From: an uncultured Olsenella sp.
GTDB lineage: Bacteria; Actinomycetota; Coriobacteriia; Coriobacteriales; Atopobiaceae
Direction: 5' to 3'
Assembly: GCA_934660915.1 (NCBI GenBank)
Contig: CAKUIF010000005.1
Coordinates: forward strand, 62,001-126,000
DNA: 64,000 bases
Shown here: in pieces, positions 33,916-42,493 of the stretch
Numbering within the stretch: the stretch's first letter is position 1
Layout: each line of letters starts with the position of its first letter
The notes under the pieces: generated by a model
Database searches by the model: none
What the model saw: only the letters and a program-made list of their open reading frames with translations
Told to the model about the DNA's origin: nothing
Made by a program: the position numbers and the translations under genes

Positions 33916-35154
33916 ATGTCTGATGTTCTTGATAAGTTTCTGAGGTATTGCGCGGTGCCGTCCCAGTCCAACCCCCTGACGGCCGATAAGGTCCCCTCGA
34001 CGCCTGAGCAGTTCGACATCGCCAACGTGATCGCCGACGACCTGCGCGAGCTCGGCGCCGAGGACGTCGAGGTCGACGAGCACGCCTACGTGACGGCCCA
34101 CTGGCCCGCGTCGGCGGGCTCCGAGGACAAGCCCTGCCTCGGCTTCTGCTGCCACATCGACACCGCCTGGCAGAGCTTCGGCAACCCCGTGCACCCCGAG
34201 GTCAAGCACTACGAGGGCGGCAAGCTCGTCATCGGACGGGACCGCAGCGGCCGCGAGGTCGCGGTCTCGCCCGAGACCAACCCGCGCCTCGCCCAGATGG
34301 TCGGCTACGACATCGTGACCACCGACGGCACCTCGCTGCTCGGCGGCGACGACAAGACGGGCGACGCCGCGGTCGTGAGCCTGCTCGCGCGCCTGAAGGC
34401 CGACCCGACGCTGCCGCACCCGCGCCTCGCCGTCTCGTTCGTGCCCGACGAGGAGATCGGCCACGGCGCCGCCCTTCTCGACCTCAAGAAGTTCGGGGCC
34501 GACTTCGGCTACACCATCGACGGCGGCCCGCTCGGCGAGTTCTGCTACGAGACCTTCAACGCCGCCGAGGCCAAGGTGCGCGCCCGCGGCCTTTCTTGCC
34601 ACACGGGCACGGCCAAGGGCATGATGATCAACGCCTCCGAGGCCATCATGCGCTTCCACCAGCTCCTGCCCGCTGCCGAGCGCCCCGAGTACACCGAGGG
34701 CTACGACGGCTTCTACTACCTCGAGCGCATGAGCGGCGACTGCGAGACGGCGTCTGCCGACTATATCATCCGCGACCACGACCAGGCCCAGGTCGAGCGC
34801 CGCAAGGACCTCATGCGCCGCGCGGTCGAGATGGTCAACGAGCAGATCGGCGACGAAGTGCTCACCATCCAGATCGAGGACCAGTACCACAACCTCGCCG
34901 ACGTCGTCACGCTCCCCGAGAACGCGCACCTGATCGAGAACGCCCGCAAGGCCTACGAGGCGATCGGCTGCAAGATGGAGTGCATCCCCATGCGCGGCGG
35001 CACCGACGGCTCGCAGCTCTCGTTCCGCGGGTTCCCGTGCGCGAACCTCTCGGGGTGCTACTACAACGCCCACGGCGTCCGCGAGTTCGTGCCCGTGCCG
35101 GAGCTCGAGGCGCTCGTCGACATCCTCGAGCACCTCGTCGCCCTGTACGCGTAA
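33916..35154 (+). CDS. pepT: Peptidase T, tripeptide aminopeptidase (M20B)
   Basis: The 412-residue metallopeptidase has the M20 zinc residues His80 and Asp82 (CCHIDTAW), Asp145 in LLGGDDKTG, the catalytic Glu pair 179-180 (FVPDEEIGHG) and the C-terminal RGGTDGSQLSFRG and NAHGVREFVPV motifs of PepT. It removes N-terminal residues from tripeptides in the cytoplasm and sits directly behind the peptide importer, which makes physiological sense. The ATG at 33916 follows AAGGAAGAAG; an in-frame ATG at 33856 has no ribosome site. Confidence 0.94.
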   Translation: MSDVLDKFLRYCAVPSQSNPLTADKVPSTPEQFDIANVIADDLRELGAEDVEVDEHAYVTAHWPASAGSEDKPCLGFCCHIDTAWQSFGNPVHPEVKHYEGGKLVIGRDRSGREVAVSPETNPRLAQMVGYDIVTTDGTSLLGGDDKTGDAAVVSLLARLKADPTLPHPRLAVSFVPDEEIGHGAALLDLKKFGADFGYTIDGGPLGEFCYETFNAAEAKVRARGLSCHTGTAKGMMINASEAIMRFHQLLPAAERPEYTEGYDGFYYLERMSGDCETASADYIIRDHDQAQVERRKDLMRRAVEMVNEQIGDEVLTIQIEDQYHNLADVVTLPENAHLIENARKAYEAIGCKMECIPMRGGTDGSQLSFRGFPCANLSGCYYNAHGVREFVPVPELEALVDILEHLVALYA

Positions 35155-35211
35155 TACTGGAAGACAGTCCGTTCATCATTCGAGTCACCAGAGTCACTAA
35201 GGAGAAGACCA

Positions 35212-36273
35212 ATGGACCTCATGCTTGATTCGATCGACCCCTCTGAGCTCAAGCGCCTGCTTCGCGAGTGCGTCGAGGTGGACAGCCCCGTGAGCTACTA
35301 CCCCGAGATCCACGCCTGGCTCGGCGACACCCTCGCCGAGATGGGCTACGAGATGTACACCGACTCCCGCCGCTGCGCCTACGTGCGCGTCCCCGGCGCC
35401 GACTCGAGCAAGACCGTCCTTCTTGGCGCGCACCTCGACACCATCGGCCTCATCGTCCGCGGCTTCAACGCCGACGGCACCCTGCGCGTGCGCCAGCTCG
35501 GCGGCATCAACTACCACAGCATCGAGGGCGAGACCTGCTCCATCCTGTGCCGTGACGGCTCCGCGATCGCCGGCCAGGTCATCTGCGAGAAGCACTCCGT
35601 CCACGTCTTCGAGGACGCCCGCACCGAGACCCGCGACGAGAACCACATGTTCGTCTCGGTCATCGGCGACGTGAAGTCTGCCGACGACGCCCGCGCGCTC
35701 GGCATCACCGAGGGCGCTATCGTCGGCATCGACCCGCACTACGAGGAGTTCGACAACGGCTACATCGTGAGCCGCCACATCGATGACAAGGCCGCCGTCG
35801 CGGTCCTTCTCGACGTCCTTGCCTGGCTCAAGTCCTCCGGCCAGAAGCCCGCCTTCGACACCGTCTTCGCGTTCCCCATCAACGAGGAGATCGGCCAGGG
35901 CGGCGCGTGGGTGCCCAGGGATGTGGACGAGTACGTGGCCGTCGACATCACGCTCGTGGGCCCCGACTACAACTCCGACGAGCACAGCGTGGGCATCATC
36001 GCCTCCGACGCCAAGGGCCCCTACGACTGGGAGCTCACGAACACCCTCATCGCCTGCGCCGAGGAGGCCTGCGACGACCAGAAGTGGAACACCCAGGTCT
36101 GCTTCCACTACTCGACCGACGCGAACGCCGGCTTCAACAACGCCAACGACCTCACCTGCGCCGCGTTCGGCATGGCGTGCATGAACACCCACGGCCGCGA
36201 GCGCTGCCACGTCGACGCAATCGTCGAGACCGAGAAGCTCGCCCGCGCGTACGTGATGGGCATCGGCCGCTAA
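35212..36273 (+). CDS. M42-family glutamyl/cellulase-type aminopeptidase
   Basis: The 353-residue protein belongs to the M42 metallo-aminopeptidases. It has the metal ligand in LLGAHLDTIGLIV (His74), the bridging Asp in SRHIDDKAAVAVLLDVL, and the catalytic Glu in PINEEIGQGGAW. The C-terminal GRERCHVDAI supplies another histidine. M42 enzymes form large self-compartmentalising cytoplasmic assemblies that trim peptides. AAGGAGAAG precedes the ATG, 57 bp after pepT, so both are likely co-transcribed. Two GAGTCAC repeats lie in the gap. Confidence 0.9.
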   Translation: MDLMLDSIDPSELKRLLRECVEVDSPVSYYPEIHAWLGDTLAEMGYEMYTDSRRCAYVRVPGADSSKTVLLGAHLDTIGLIVRGFNADGTLRVRQLGGINYHSIEGETCSILCRDGSAIAGQVICEKHSVHVFEDARTETRDENHMFVSVIGDVKSADDARALGITEGAIVGIDPHYEEFDNGYIVSRHIDDKAAVAVLLDVLAWLKSSGQKPAFDTVFAFPINEEIGQGGAWVPRDVDEYVAVDITLVGPDYNSDEHSVGIIASDAKGPYDWELTNTLIACAEEACDDQKWNTQVCFHYSTDANAGFNNANDLTCAAFGMACMNTHGRERCHVDAIVETEKLARAYVMGIGR

Positions 36274-36335
36274 GGCTGTTTGGCCGCGGGGGAGTAGAGC
36301 TTCCCCTCTTTGGGTAAAACTAGAGCGTTAATTCG

Positions 36336-36357
36336 GGCGCGGCAGGACTGCCGCGCC
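36336..36357 (+). terminator. Hairpin between the M42 gene and the next gene
   Basis: GGCGCGGCAG and CTGCCGCGCC are perfect 10-base complements separated by two bases, with CTTTGC after them. The next ATG used (36387) comes 30 bases later, so the hairpin either ends the peptidase transcript or sits in the leader of the zinc-ribbon gene. Confidence 0.5.
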
Positions 36358-36386
36358 TTTGCATGGAACTTGAAAGGACTCGCCTC

Positions 36387-36818
36387 ATGGCAAAGAAGGA
36401 CTGGGAAGAGAAGAACGCCGAGGCCCAGCGCAAGGCTGCCGAGTGGCTCCGCGGGCGCCAAGGGCCGGACGATCTGGCCATCGCCTGCGTCTACCTCGCG
36501 CTTTTGCTCGTGATCATCAACCTGTTCGCCAAGGCCGCCTGGGTCGGCTGGCTCGCGCTCGCGCTCATCGTCTACGCCGGGTTCCGCATCCAGTCGAAGA
36601 ACCTCGGCTCCCGCTCCCGCGAGAACGCCGCCTTCCTCAAGGCCATCGGGCCGGCGCGCCCCTGGCTGCAGAACCCGAAGGCCGCCGCTGCCGAGGCGAA
36701 GCAGTTCAAGCACGCCAAGTGTCCCCACTGCGGCCAGAAGGTCCGCGTGCCCCGCGGCAAGGGTCGCCTGCGCGTGACGTGCCCGAAGTGCCGCGAGAAG
36801 TTCGAGGTCAAGGCGTAG
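36387..36818 (+). CDS. Small membrane protein with C-terminal zinc ribbon
   Basis: The 143-residue protein has a charged N-terminus, two membrane helices at about 30-47 and 51-67, a linker, and a C-terminal zinc ribbon with CPHC (112-115) and CPKC (132-135). I know no function; such ribbons bind zinc and mediate protein or nucleic-acid contacts. The ATG at 36387 has GAAAGGA eight bases upstream; an earlier in-frame ATG at 36363 lacks one. Repeat array B begins 53 bases after its stop. Confidence 0.75.
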   Translation: MAKKDWEEKNAEAQRKAAEWLRGRQGPDDLAIACVYLALLLVIINLFAKAAWVGWLALALIVYAGFRIQSKNLGSRSRENAAFLKAIGPARPWLQNPKAAAAEAKQFKHAKCPHCGQKVRVPRGKGRLRVTCPKCREKFEVKA

Positions 36819-36871
36819 GCGCTGGTAGGTTTTCCGTGCGAAACCCAACGGCCAGGCGTGTGACTGGTTGC

Positions 36872-37011
36872 GCTAAGAAAAGCTTGGTTCCAGCTCCTAA
36901 ACTGGTTCGTTTGCTAAGAAACCCCGGGCTCCAGCCTATGAATTGCGGCTGGAACCCGGGGTTTCTTAGCGAAGCTGAACGTCAAATAGCTGGAACTTGG
37001 GATATCTGAGC
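36872..37011. repeat. Array B of the 23-bp repeat (2 forward, 2 inverted)
   Basis: The units start at 36872 and 36913 (forward) and at 36948 and 36989 (inverted), with distances 41, 35 and 41. The middle pair (36913-36935 and 36948-36970) forms a near-perfect stem, GCTAAGAAACCCCGGG against CCCGGGGTTTCTTAGC, around a 12-base loop. The array lies between the convergent zinc-ribbon and hemolysin III genes and may also end transcription from both sides. Confidence 0.9.
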
Positions 37012-37030
37012 GGGTACGCCGCGCCGTGCG

Positions 37031-37714
37031 CTACAGCACGAAGAGAAGCGCGGAGAGGGTGATGCAGACGCTGCCGGCAAGGGTAAAGAGGTGGAAAATG
37101 AAGTGCAGGTAGGGCACCTTCTTTGGAATGTAGAAGAGCGCGCCCACCGTGTAGCTGATGCCGCCGGCGAGCAAAAGCCAGAACGCCCCGGGGGCCAGCA
37201 CCTCAAAGAGATCGTGGATGTGGAAAACGACCGCCCAGCCGAGCAGGACGTAGATGAGCGAGGTAAGCCATTTGGGCTGGCGCTCGCGCATGAAGCACTC
37301 GAGTACGATGCCCACGAGGGCGATCGCCCACACCGCGATGCCGAGCGCCACGCCGCCGCGCTCGCCGAGCGCGACGAACGCGAAGGGCGCGTAGCTGCCG
37401 GCGATGAGCAGGTAGATGCCGCAGTGGTCGAGCACGCGGAACACGCGCTTGGCTTTCTCGGGGGCAATGGCGTGGTAGAGGGTCGAGAAAAGGTACTCGA
37501 CCAGAAGGCCGATGCCCATGAGCAGGGCCGCGGCGAGTCGGATGCCGCCGCCGTGCGACACGGCGCGCACGATGAGCAGCACGAGCGCGGCGATGGAAAG
37601 AAGCGCGCCGACGCCGTGGCTCACGGAGTTGGCGATTTCCTCGCCAAGGGTGTAGCGGCGCCCATTGGGACGCAGCTCAGCGGCCAGGTCGGTTTGTGTC
37701 AGAAGTTTCTGCAT
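37031..37714 (-). CDS. Hemolysin III / PAQR-family membrane protein
   Basis: The 227-residue protein has seven predicted membrane helices and the metal-binding signatures of the family: SVSHGVGALLS, STLYHA, LDHCGIYLLIAGSYAPF and HFIFHLFTLAGS (conserved Ser/His/Asp set). Family members are putative zinc-dependent hydrolases or have roles in membrane stress; true haemolytic activity is unproven for most. The ATG at 37714 begins MQKLLTQTDLAAEL. It converges on array B and starts divergently from the next gene. Confidence 0.93.
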   Translation of the reverse strand: MQKLLTQTDLAAELRPNGRRYTLGEEIANSVSHGVGALLSIAALVLLIVRAVSHGGGIRLAAALLMGIGLLVEYLFSTLYHAIAPEKAKRVFRVLDHCGIYLLIAGSYAPFAFVALGERGGVALGIAVWAIALVGIVLECFMRERQPKWLTSLIYVLLGWAVVFHIHDLFEVLAPGAFWLLLAGGISYTVGALFYIPKKVPYLHFIFHLFTLAGSVCITLSALLFVL

Positions 37715-37736
37715 GCGTCCTGCTATCCCTAAACGT

Positions 37737-37766
37737 TTGGTCGGCCGTGGCCTTGCGGGCTATACT
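37737..37766 (+). promoter_or_regulatory. Promoter of the small membrane protein gene
   Basis: TTGGTC (37737-37742), an 18-base spacer and TATACT (37761-37766), 47 bases before the ATG. Confidence 0.55.
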
Positions 37767-37813
37767 CTAATGTCGCTTTCGAGCATACCCCATAGCTGTT
37801 GAGGAGTTATGTC

Positions 37814-38245
37814 ATGAAGAAGACTACATTTATCGGCAATCTGGTTGCCTGGAGCATCGTCTCCGTCCTGTGCATCGTGTTCCTCGCCTGGTCTGCCTCG
37901 ATGGGCGGCGAGTTCGGCGACAACACCGCCCTGCTCGCGCTGAGCGTCTACGCCCGCCCGGTCGGCGCGTTCTCCGTCGCCGCGCTGCTCACCACCTTGC
38001 TGGTAAGGAAGTTCGACCTCAAGATCGGCGCGCGGATGCGCATCGCTTGGCGCGTGCTCGGGCTTGTCCCCACGGTCGCGTTCCTGCTGTCGCCGGTCCT
38101 CATTCCCGTGCTGCCCCACGGCATCGCGGCAATCTTTGCCGTCGTGCTGCTCGCGTCCATGACGATCCCGCTGATCTTCCTCCTCTTTGGCCTGTTCTAC
38201 GGCCTCTCGCTCGCCGGCGTCAGGCCCGACGAGGACGACGAGTAG
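37814..38245 (+). CDS. Integral membrane protein of unknown function, 143 residues
   Basis: Four hydrophobic segments span about residues 8-28, 42-64, 76-100 and 103-130. The protein ends with a charged DEDDE tail in the cytoplasm. I see no domain that I recognise. GAGGAG precedes the ATG. It has its own promoter and is followed by a large inverted repeat, so it is likely monocistronic. Confidence 0.75.
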   Translation: MKKTTFIGNLVAWSIVSVLCIVFLAWSASMGGEFGDNTALLALSVYARPVGAFSVAALLTTLLVRKFDLKIGARMRIAWRVLGLVPTVAFLLSPVLIPVLPHGIAAIFAVVLLASMTIPLIFLLFGLFYGLSLAGVRPDEDDE

Positions 38246-38274
38246 GCGATTCGCCGCGTGTGCGGGTCAAATCC

Positions 38275-38402
38275 GCAAAAGTCGGTGCCTTAAATCGGGA
38301 CCCCCGAGTAGAGCCCCTCGGATTCGCAGTGTTTGCCCAGTTGGCTGGGCTCGAATTCGATGGGATACTCAGGGGTCCCTGATTAAGGCACCGACTTTTT
38401 GC
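38275..38402. terminator. Large bidirectional branched inverted repeat
   Basis: The left arm (GCAAAAGTCGGTGCCTTAAA and on to about 38309) pairs with the right arm (about 38368-38402, ending GGCACCGACTTTTTGC) over about 33 bases with one bulge and a few mismatches. A perfect inner hairpin, GCCCAG-TTGG-CTGGGC, is at 38335-38350. Five T end the plus-strand copy and four end the minus-strand copy, so it can terminate both convergent genes. It is far bigger than needed for termination. Confidence 0.7.
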
Positions 38403-38440
38403 AAAACGATGCCGGAAAGCCGTCTCGGAGCGCCGCGGGC

Positions 38441-39916
38441 TTAGTTGTCGGAGCGCGAGAAGCCGTTTTTCATCTCGGCGCTGCGGGTAAAGAGCACATG
38501 GCCGAGCAGGCAGTCGGTGCGCTTGCGCGCGGCGTCGGCGATGGCCTGGTTGGCGGCCGCCGGGTCGCCTCCCTCGGCGTCGCAGGCGTGCACGAGGCGC
38601 GTGGCCTCGTACTGGAGCTTCTCCTGGTAGCGCTCGACGTGGGGCAGGCATGCGGAATAGGAGGCGTCCGCCATGGCGCCGATGAGGCGGTTTGCCCAGT
38701 AGAAGCTGTCGGTCGTCACGTCCTTGGGCGTCGAGCTCACGTACGCGGGGACCTCGTCGACCTGCGTGAAGAAGGGCACGAGCGCGTTGAACGCGTTGCT
38801 GCCCAGCGCGATCCACTGCAGCGCTCGGTGCTGCTCGTCGACGTAGGGGCGGATCTGCAGGACCGCGAGCTGGCAGTTGCGGTTGATGCCGATGGGGCGG
38901 TAGAGCCCACGCGTCGCGGGCGTGCCGATGTGGCCGTAGGGGTCGTAGACCGTGCCCTGGTAGTGCAGGCTCAGCACGTACTTGACGTCCTCGATCGTGA
39001 TCTTTCGCTCAGGCACGCGGCACCACGGCAGGCGGTCGGACTCGGGACCGAACTCCTCGTGAGCGGCGGCCGTCTCCCAGGGGCCCGCCGACGGGTTGAG
39101 CCAGCGCTGCATGTCCCAGGCGCGCGGCGTGTTGTACACGTGGTCGGAGTCCGAGCGGCTGCCGAAGGCGTCGCGCGGGTTCAGGCGCCCGTCGAGCGAG
39201 AGGTCGAGGTGGTTGTCCTCGATGAACTCGCGCAGGTCGGGCGAGCACAGGTGCTCGCGGCCCTCGCCGAGGGCATCGTCGAGGTCGAAGGAGTCGAGGC
39301 CCAGCTGGTTGGGCATGGTGACGTAGCAGTCGTCGGGCACGCGGCGCGCGATCCAGTGGTGTCCGCCCACGGTCTCGAGCCACCAGATCTCGTCGACGTC
39401 TGCGAACGCGATGCCGTTCATCTCGTAGGTGCCGTGCTCGGCAAGCAGCGCGCCCAGGCGCAGCACGCCGTCGCGGGCGCTCGTCGCGTAGGGGAGCACG
39501 AGCGTGACCATGTCCTCCTCGCCGATGCCGCCGAGTCTCTCGGGCTCGTAGCCCGGCTCGCCCGGCTGGCCGACGGCGGCGTGGTAGGCCACGAGGGGGT
39601 CGGCCGCGAGCACGCGCTCGTTCGTGGTCAAGGTCTCGGTCGCGCTCATGGCGACGTTGTGCTCGTTCACGCCCGCCGCCTCCCAGAGGCCATCCTTGAG
39701 GTCCGCGTTCGGCATACAGGTGTAGCGCCCGCCGCCCTTAGGGAGTGCGACCTCCAGGTGGCCGATGACGCTTTTGTAGGTCTTCTTTCCCGCGGCGTTC
39801 TCGACGCTCATGCGCTTCTCGCAGAACTCGCCGCTCGAGCAGTCCTCGTTGCGGGCGATGATGGTCGAGCCGTCGAAGCTCGCCTTCTTGCCCACCAGGA
39901 TCGTGGTGCAGGACAT
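38441..39916 (-). CDS. C69-family dipeptidase (PepD-like)
   Basis: The 491-residue Ntn-hydrolase begins MSCTTILVGKKASFDGST. Cys3 is the expected nucleophile, exposed after removal of the short N-terminal residues as in Lactobacillus dipeptidase A. ARNEDCSSGEF and WWLETVGGHHWIARRVPDD are further family motifs. It has no signal peptide, so it is a cytoplasmic dipeptidase. The start at 39916 is preferred to an in-frame start at 40051 because GGAGGGA precedes it and the catalytic Cys must be near the N-terminus. It is divergent from the DAHP synthase gene across 118 bp. It complements the peptide importer and PepT in peptide use. Confidence 0.93.
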   Translation of the reverse strand: MSCTTILVGKKASFDGSTIIARNEDCSSGEFCEKRMSVENAAGKKTYKSVIGHLEVALPKGGGRYTCMPNADLKDGLWEAAGVNEHNVAMSATETLTTNERVLAADPLVAYHAAVGQPGEPGYEPERLGGIGEEDMVTLVLPYATSARDGVLRLGALLAEHGTYEMNGIAFADVDEIWWLETVGGHHWIARRVPDDCYVTMPNQLGLDSFDLDDALGEGREHLCSPDLREFIEDNHLDLSLDGRLNPRDAFGSRSDSDHVYNTPRAWDMQRWLNPSAGPWETAAAHEEFGPESDRLPWCRVPERKITIEDVKYVLSLHYQGTVYDPYGHIGTPATRGLYRPIGINRNCQLAVLQIRPYVDEQHRALQWIALGSNAFNALVPFFTQVDEVPAYVSSTPKDVTTDSFYWANRLIGAMADASYSACLPHVERYQEKLQYEATRLVHACDAEGGDPAAANQAIADAARKRTDCLLGHVLFTRSAEMKNGFSRSDN

Positions 39917-40034
39917 GGTCCCTCCTGTCTCAAATTTGTTACGTACGGGACCAATGTTAGCCTTCTGCGCTGCCCGCGTGCCCGCGACCCCCGATAATGG
40001 CAACGCTAAAACCCGAGTGGAGGAGTACTGCCCC

Positions 40035-41063
40035 ATGTCTATGAACTTCAAGCGTCACCTGCCCATGGCGAAGGAGGTCCGCGAAGAGCTGCCGCTGTCG
40101 GCGGAGCTCGCGGAGCGCAAGGCCGCCTTCGACGCCGAGGTCGCCGCCGTCATGCGCGGCGAGGACCCGCGCCGCCTGCTCATCATCGGCCCGTGCTCGG
40201 CCGACCGCGAGGACTCGGTCCTCGACTACATGTACCGGCTCGCCGGCGTTGCCGACGAGGTCAAGGACAAGCTCATCGTCATCCCGCGCGTGTACACCAA
40301 CAAGCCCCGCACCAAGGGCACCGGCTACAAGGGCCTGCTGCACAACCCCGACCCCGAGGCTCCCGCCGACCTGCTCGAGGGCGTCAAGGCCGTTCGCCGC
40401 ATGCACCTGCGCGTGATCGAGGAGACGGGCTTCTTTACCGCCGACGAGATGCTCTATCCCACGAACTACCAGTACCTCGTCGACCTTTTGAGCTACGTCG
40501 CCGTGGGCGCCCGCTCCGTCGAGAACCAGGAGCACCGCCTCGTGGCCGCCGGCATCAGCGTGCCCGTGGGCATGAAGAACCCCACCGCCGGCTCGACGAG
40601 CGTCATGCTCAACTCCATCTACGCCGCCCAGGCCCGCCAGAGCTTCATCTACCGCGGCTGGGAGGTCGAGTGCACCGGCAACCCGCTCGCGCACGCCGTG
40701 CTTCGCGGCTACATCGGCCTCGACGGGCGCAACTACCCGAACTACCACTACGAGCACCTCGAGCGCCTCGCCGGCCGCTACCTCGACGCCGACTTCGCAA
40801 ACCCCTCCGTCGTCGTCGACTGCAACCACGACAACTCCGGAAAAAGGCCGCTTGAGCAGCCGCGCATTTGCAAAGAAGTGCTCGAGAGCTGCAAGCGCAA
40901 CGACCTTGTGCGCCGCATGGTCAAGGGCTTCATGGTCGAGAGCTACATCGAGGACGGCAACCAGCCCGTCGACGGCGGCGTCTACGGCAAGTCGATCACC
41001 GACGCCTGCCTCGGGTGGGAGAAGACCGAGCGCCTTGTGCGCGACATCGCCGAGCTGCTCTAA
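40035..41063 (+). CDS. aroF: 3-deoxy-7-phosphoheptulonate synthase (class I, AroFGH type)
   Basis: The 342-residue enzyme condenses phosphoenolpyruvate and erythrose 4-phosphate, the first step to chorismate. Motifs are LLIIGPCSADREDSVLDYM, the PRT-KG pattern (NKPRTKGTGYKGLLHNPD), GARSVENQEHRLVAAG, VGMKNPTAGS and VVVDCNHDNSGKRP, which supply the substrate and metal ligands. The ATG at 40035 has GGAGGAG upstream; the frame is open further but crosses the divergent promoter. Which aromatic amino acid inhibits it cannot be read from the sequence, so the letter of the symbol is tentative. A terminator follows. Confidence 0.93.
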   Translation: MSMNFKRHLPMAKEVREELPLSAELAERKAAFDAEVAAVMRGEDPRRLLIIGPCSADREDSVLDYMYRLAGVADEVKDKLIVIPRVYTNKPRTKGTGYKGLLHNPDPEAPADLLEGVKAVRRMHLRVIEETGFFTADEMLYPTNYQYLVDLLSYVAVGARSVENQEHRLVAAGISVPVGMKNPTAGSTSVMLNSIYAAQARQSFIYRGWEVECTGNPLAHAVLRGYIGLDGRNYPNYHYEHLERLAGRYLDADFANPSVVVDCNHDNSGKRPLEQPRICKEVLESCKRNDLVRRMVKGFMVESYIEDGNQPVDGGVYGKSITDACLGWEKTERLVRDIAELL

Positions 41064-41090
41064 GCGCGGTCTTTCACGTAACTAGATAAA

Positions 41091-41134
41091 CCCTGCCGTA
41101 CCTGCCCTCGAATGCAGGCCGGCAGGGCTTCTTT
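41091..41134 (+). terminator. Terminator of the DAHP synthase gene
   Basis: CCCTGCCGTACCTGC (41091-41105) pairs with GCAGGCCGGCAGGG (41114-41127) with one bulge and one mismatch, followed by CTTCTTT. The minus-strand M20 gene ends 23 bases further on. Confidence 0.75.
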
Positions 41135-41156
41135 GTGCCTCGTTTGGTCGGGCGCG

Positions 41157-42350
41157 CTACAAGCAGGTATCGAGCGCGAGCCGGGTGAGCACCCGCTGGA
41201 CTCGCAGCACGTCGGCGCGCGGCACGTACTCATTCGGCTTGTGGGCGAGCGCGAGCGAGCCGGGCCCGTAGCTCATGCAGTTCTTGTTACCGCAGGTGCC
41301 GGCGATGACGGCGGTGTCGGTGTAGCCGGTAAAGAAGCCGACCTCGGCCGGCGTGCCTTCCTCCTCGGCAGCGGAAAGAAGGGCTGCGAGCAGGGGAGAG
41401 CCGGGGTCGCGCTCGATGGGCTGGCGGTCGCCCGTGATCTTATAGCTTCCCCGGTTGCCGGGCACGCGCTCCTCTGCGCGCGCGATGGCCGCCTCGACGG
41501 CCGCGCGAGCGGAGCCGGTCGACGCGGGAGGGACGAGGCGCATGTCGATCCACAGCCTGCAGGAGTCGGGCACGACGTAGGGACGGTAGCCGCCCTCGAT
41601 CTGGCCGAACGTGACGGTCGAGCGCCCGAGCTCGTGGTGCTCCGGCAGCTCCGCGCACCAACGGCGCAGCTCGCAGACGACCTCGGCCATGGCCGCCACG
41701 GCGTCGGCGCCCTTCCACGGCTGGCTCGCGTGCGCCGTCTGACCCATCATCGTGACTTCGAACCAGGTGCGTCCCTTGTGAGCGACCTGGACCTGCCCGT
41801 CGGTGGGCTCGGTGTCGATGACCCACTCGTCCGCGCCGACGAGGCCAGCGGAAATCGCCGCCTCGACGCCGCGCATGAAGTCCTCCTCGTCGACGGAGAG
41901 CAACAGCGCGAAGGCGCGGCGGGGAAGCGAGCCCTTGGCCGCCGCCTCGTCGAGCAGCGAGAAGAACGCGGCGATCGCGCAGGCGAGGCCGCCCTTCATG
42001 TCACAGGCGCCGCGGCCGTAGAGGCGCTCGCCCGCGACGACGCCTCCGAGCGCCGGCGTGGCGTCGTCCCAGCCGTCGCCGAGCGTCACCGTGTCCATGT
42101 GGCAGGAGTAGACGAGCGCTGGCTCGGCGCTTGTGCCGGCAACGCGGACCATGAGGTCGCGCCGGTTGGGGAGCGCCTCGACCTCTGTTATGCGGATTGC
42201 CTCGGAAAGCCAGCCCGGCAGCGTCTCTATATGCCGCTCCACCAGGTGTTTTACGTGCTTCTCGATAGCGTCCTCATAGGTTCCGGGATCCGTGCTCTCG
42301 ATGCGCACGAGCTCGGCCGCGAGCCTCCACGCGAATTGATCGTCGATCAT
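41157..42350 (-). CDS. M20-family peptidase/deacylase (ArgE/DapE-like)
   Basis: The 397-residue protein has M20 motifs: the metal ligand pair in SCHMDTV, the bridging Asp in GRGACDMKGGLACAI, the catalytic Glu pair in LLSVDEEDFM, the dimerisation-domain histidine in GQTAHASQPW and a C-terminal histidine in LALAHKPNEYV. The substrate (acetyl-ornithine, succinyl-diaminopimelate or a peptide) is not decided by sequence. I choose the ATG at 42350 because GGAGG stands eight bases upstream; an in-frame start at 42398 lacks a site. It ends facing the DAHP synthase terminator and is divergent from the MarR gene. Confidence 0.85.
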   Translation of the reverse strand: MIDDQFAWRLAAELVRIESTDPGTYEDAIEKHVKHLVERHIETLPGWLSEAIRITEVEALPNRRDLMVRVAGTSAEPALVYSCHMDTVTLGDGWDDATPALGGVVAGERLYGRGACDMKGGLACAIAAFFSLLDEAAAKGSLPRRAFALLLSVDEEDFMRGVEAAISAGLVGADEWVIDTEPTDGQVQVAHKGRTWFEVTMMGQTAHASQPWKGADAVAAMAEVVCELRRWCAELPEHHELGRSTVTFGQIEGGYRPYVVPDSCRLWIDMRLVPPASTGSARAAVEAAIARAEERVPGNRGSYKITGDRQPIERDPGSPLLAALLSAAEEEGTPAEVGFFTGYTDTAVIAGTCGNKNCMSYGPGSLALAHKPNEYVPRADVLRVQRVLTRLALDTCL

Positions 42351-42427
42351 ATGCATCGCCTCCGGAAGTGATTCTACGACGTATTTATGGTGGCTCATGC
42401 CAGCCGCCGATTCGGCGACAATAGTTG

Positions 42428-42474
42428 TTGATTTAATCCGAATTCGTACTAAAATAGCTTCGGAAAGTACGAAT
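42428..42474 (+). promoter_or_regulatory. Promoter and inverted-repeat operator of the MarR operon
   Basis: TTGATT (42428-42433), a 16-base spacer and TAAAAT (42450-42455) form the promoter. ATTCGTACT (42442-42450) and AGTACGAAT (42466-42474) are perfect 9-bp inverted arms that bracket the minus-10 box. A repressor bound here would block polymerase, fitting autoregulation by the MarR protein encoded 20 bases later. Confidence 0.75.
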
Positions 42475-42493
42475 CCGGACGAAATTAGACACC

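Noticed and set aside
38275..38402. tRNA or tRNA-like gene, because of the branched fold
   Set aside because: No anticodon or T-loop consensus, and arms are far longer than an acceptor stem.
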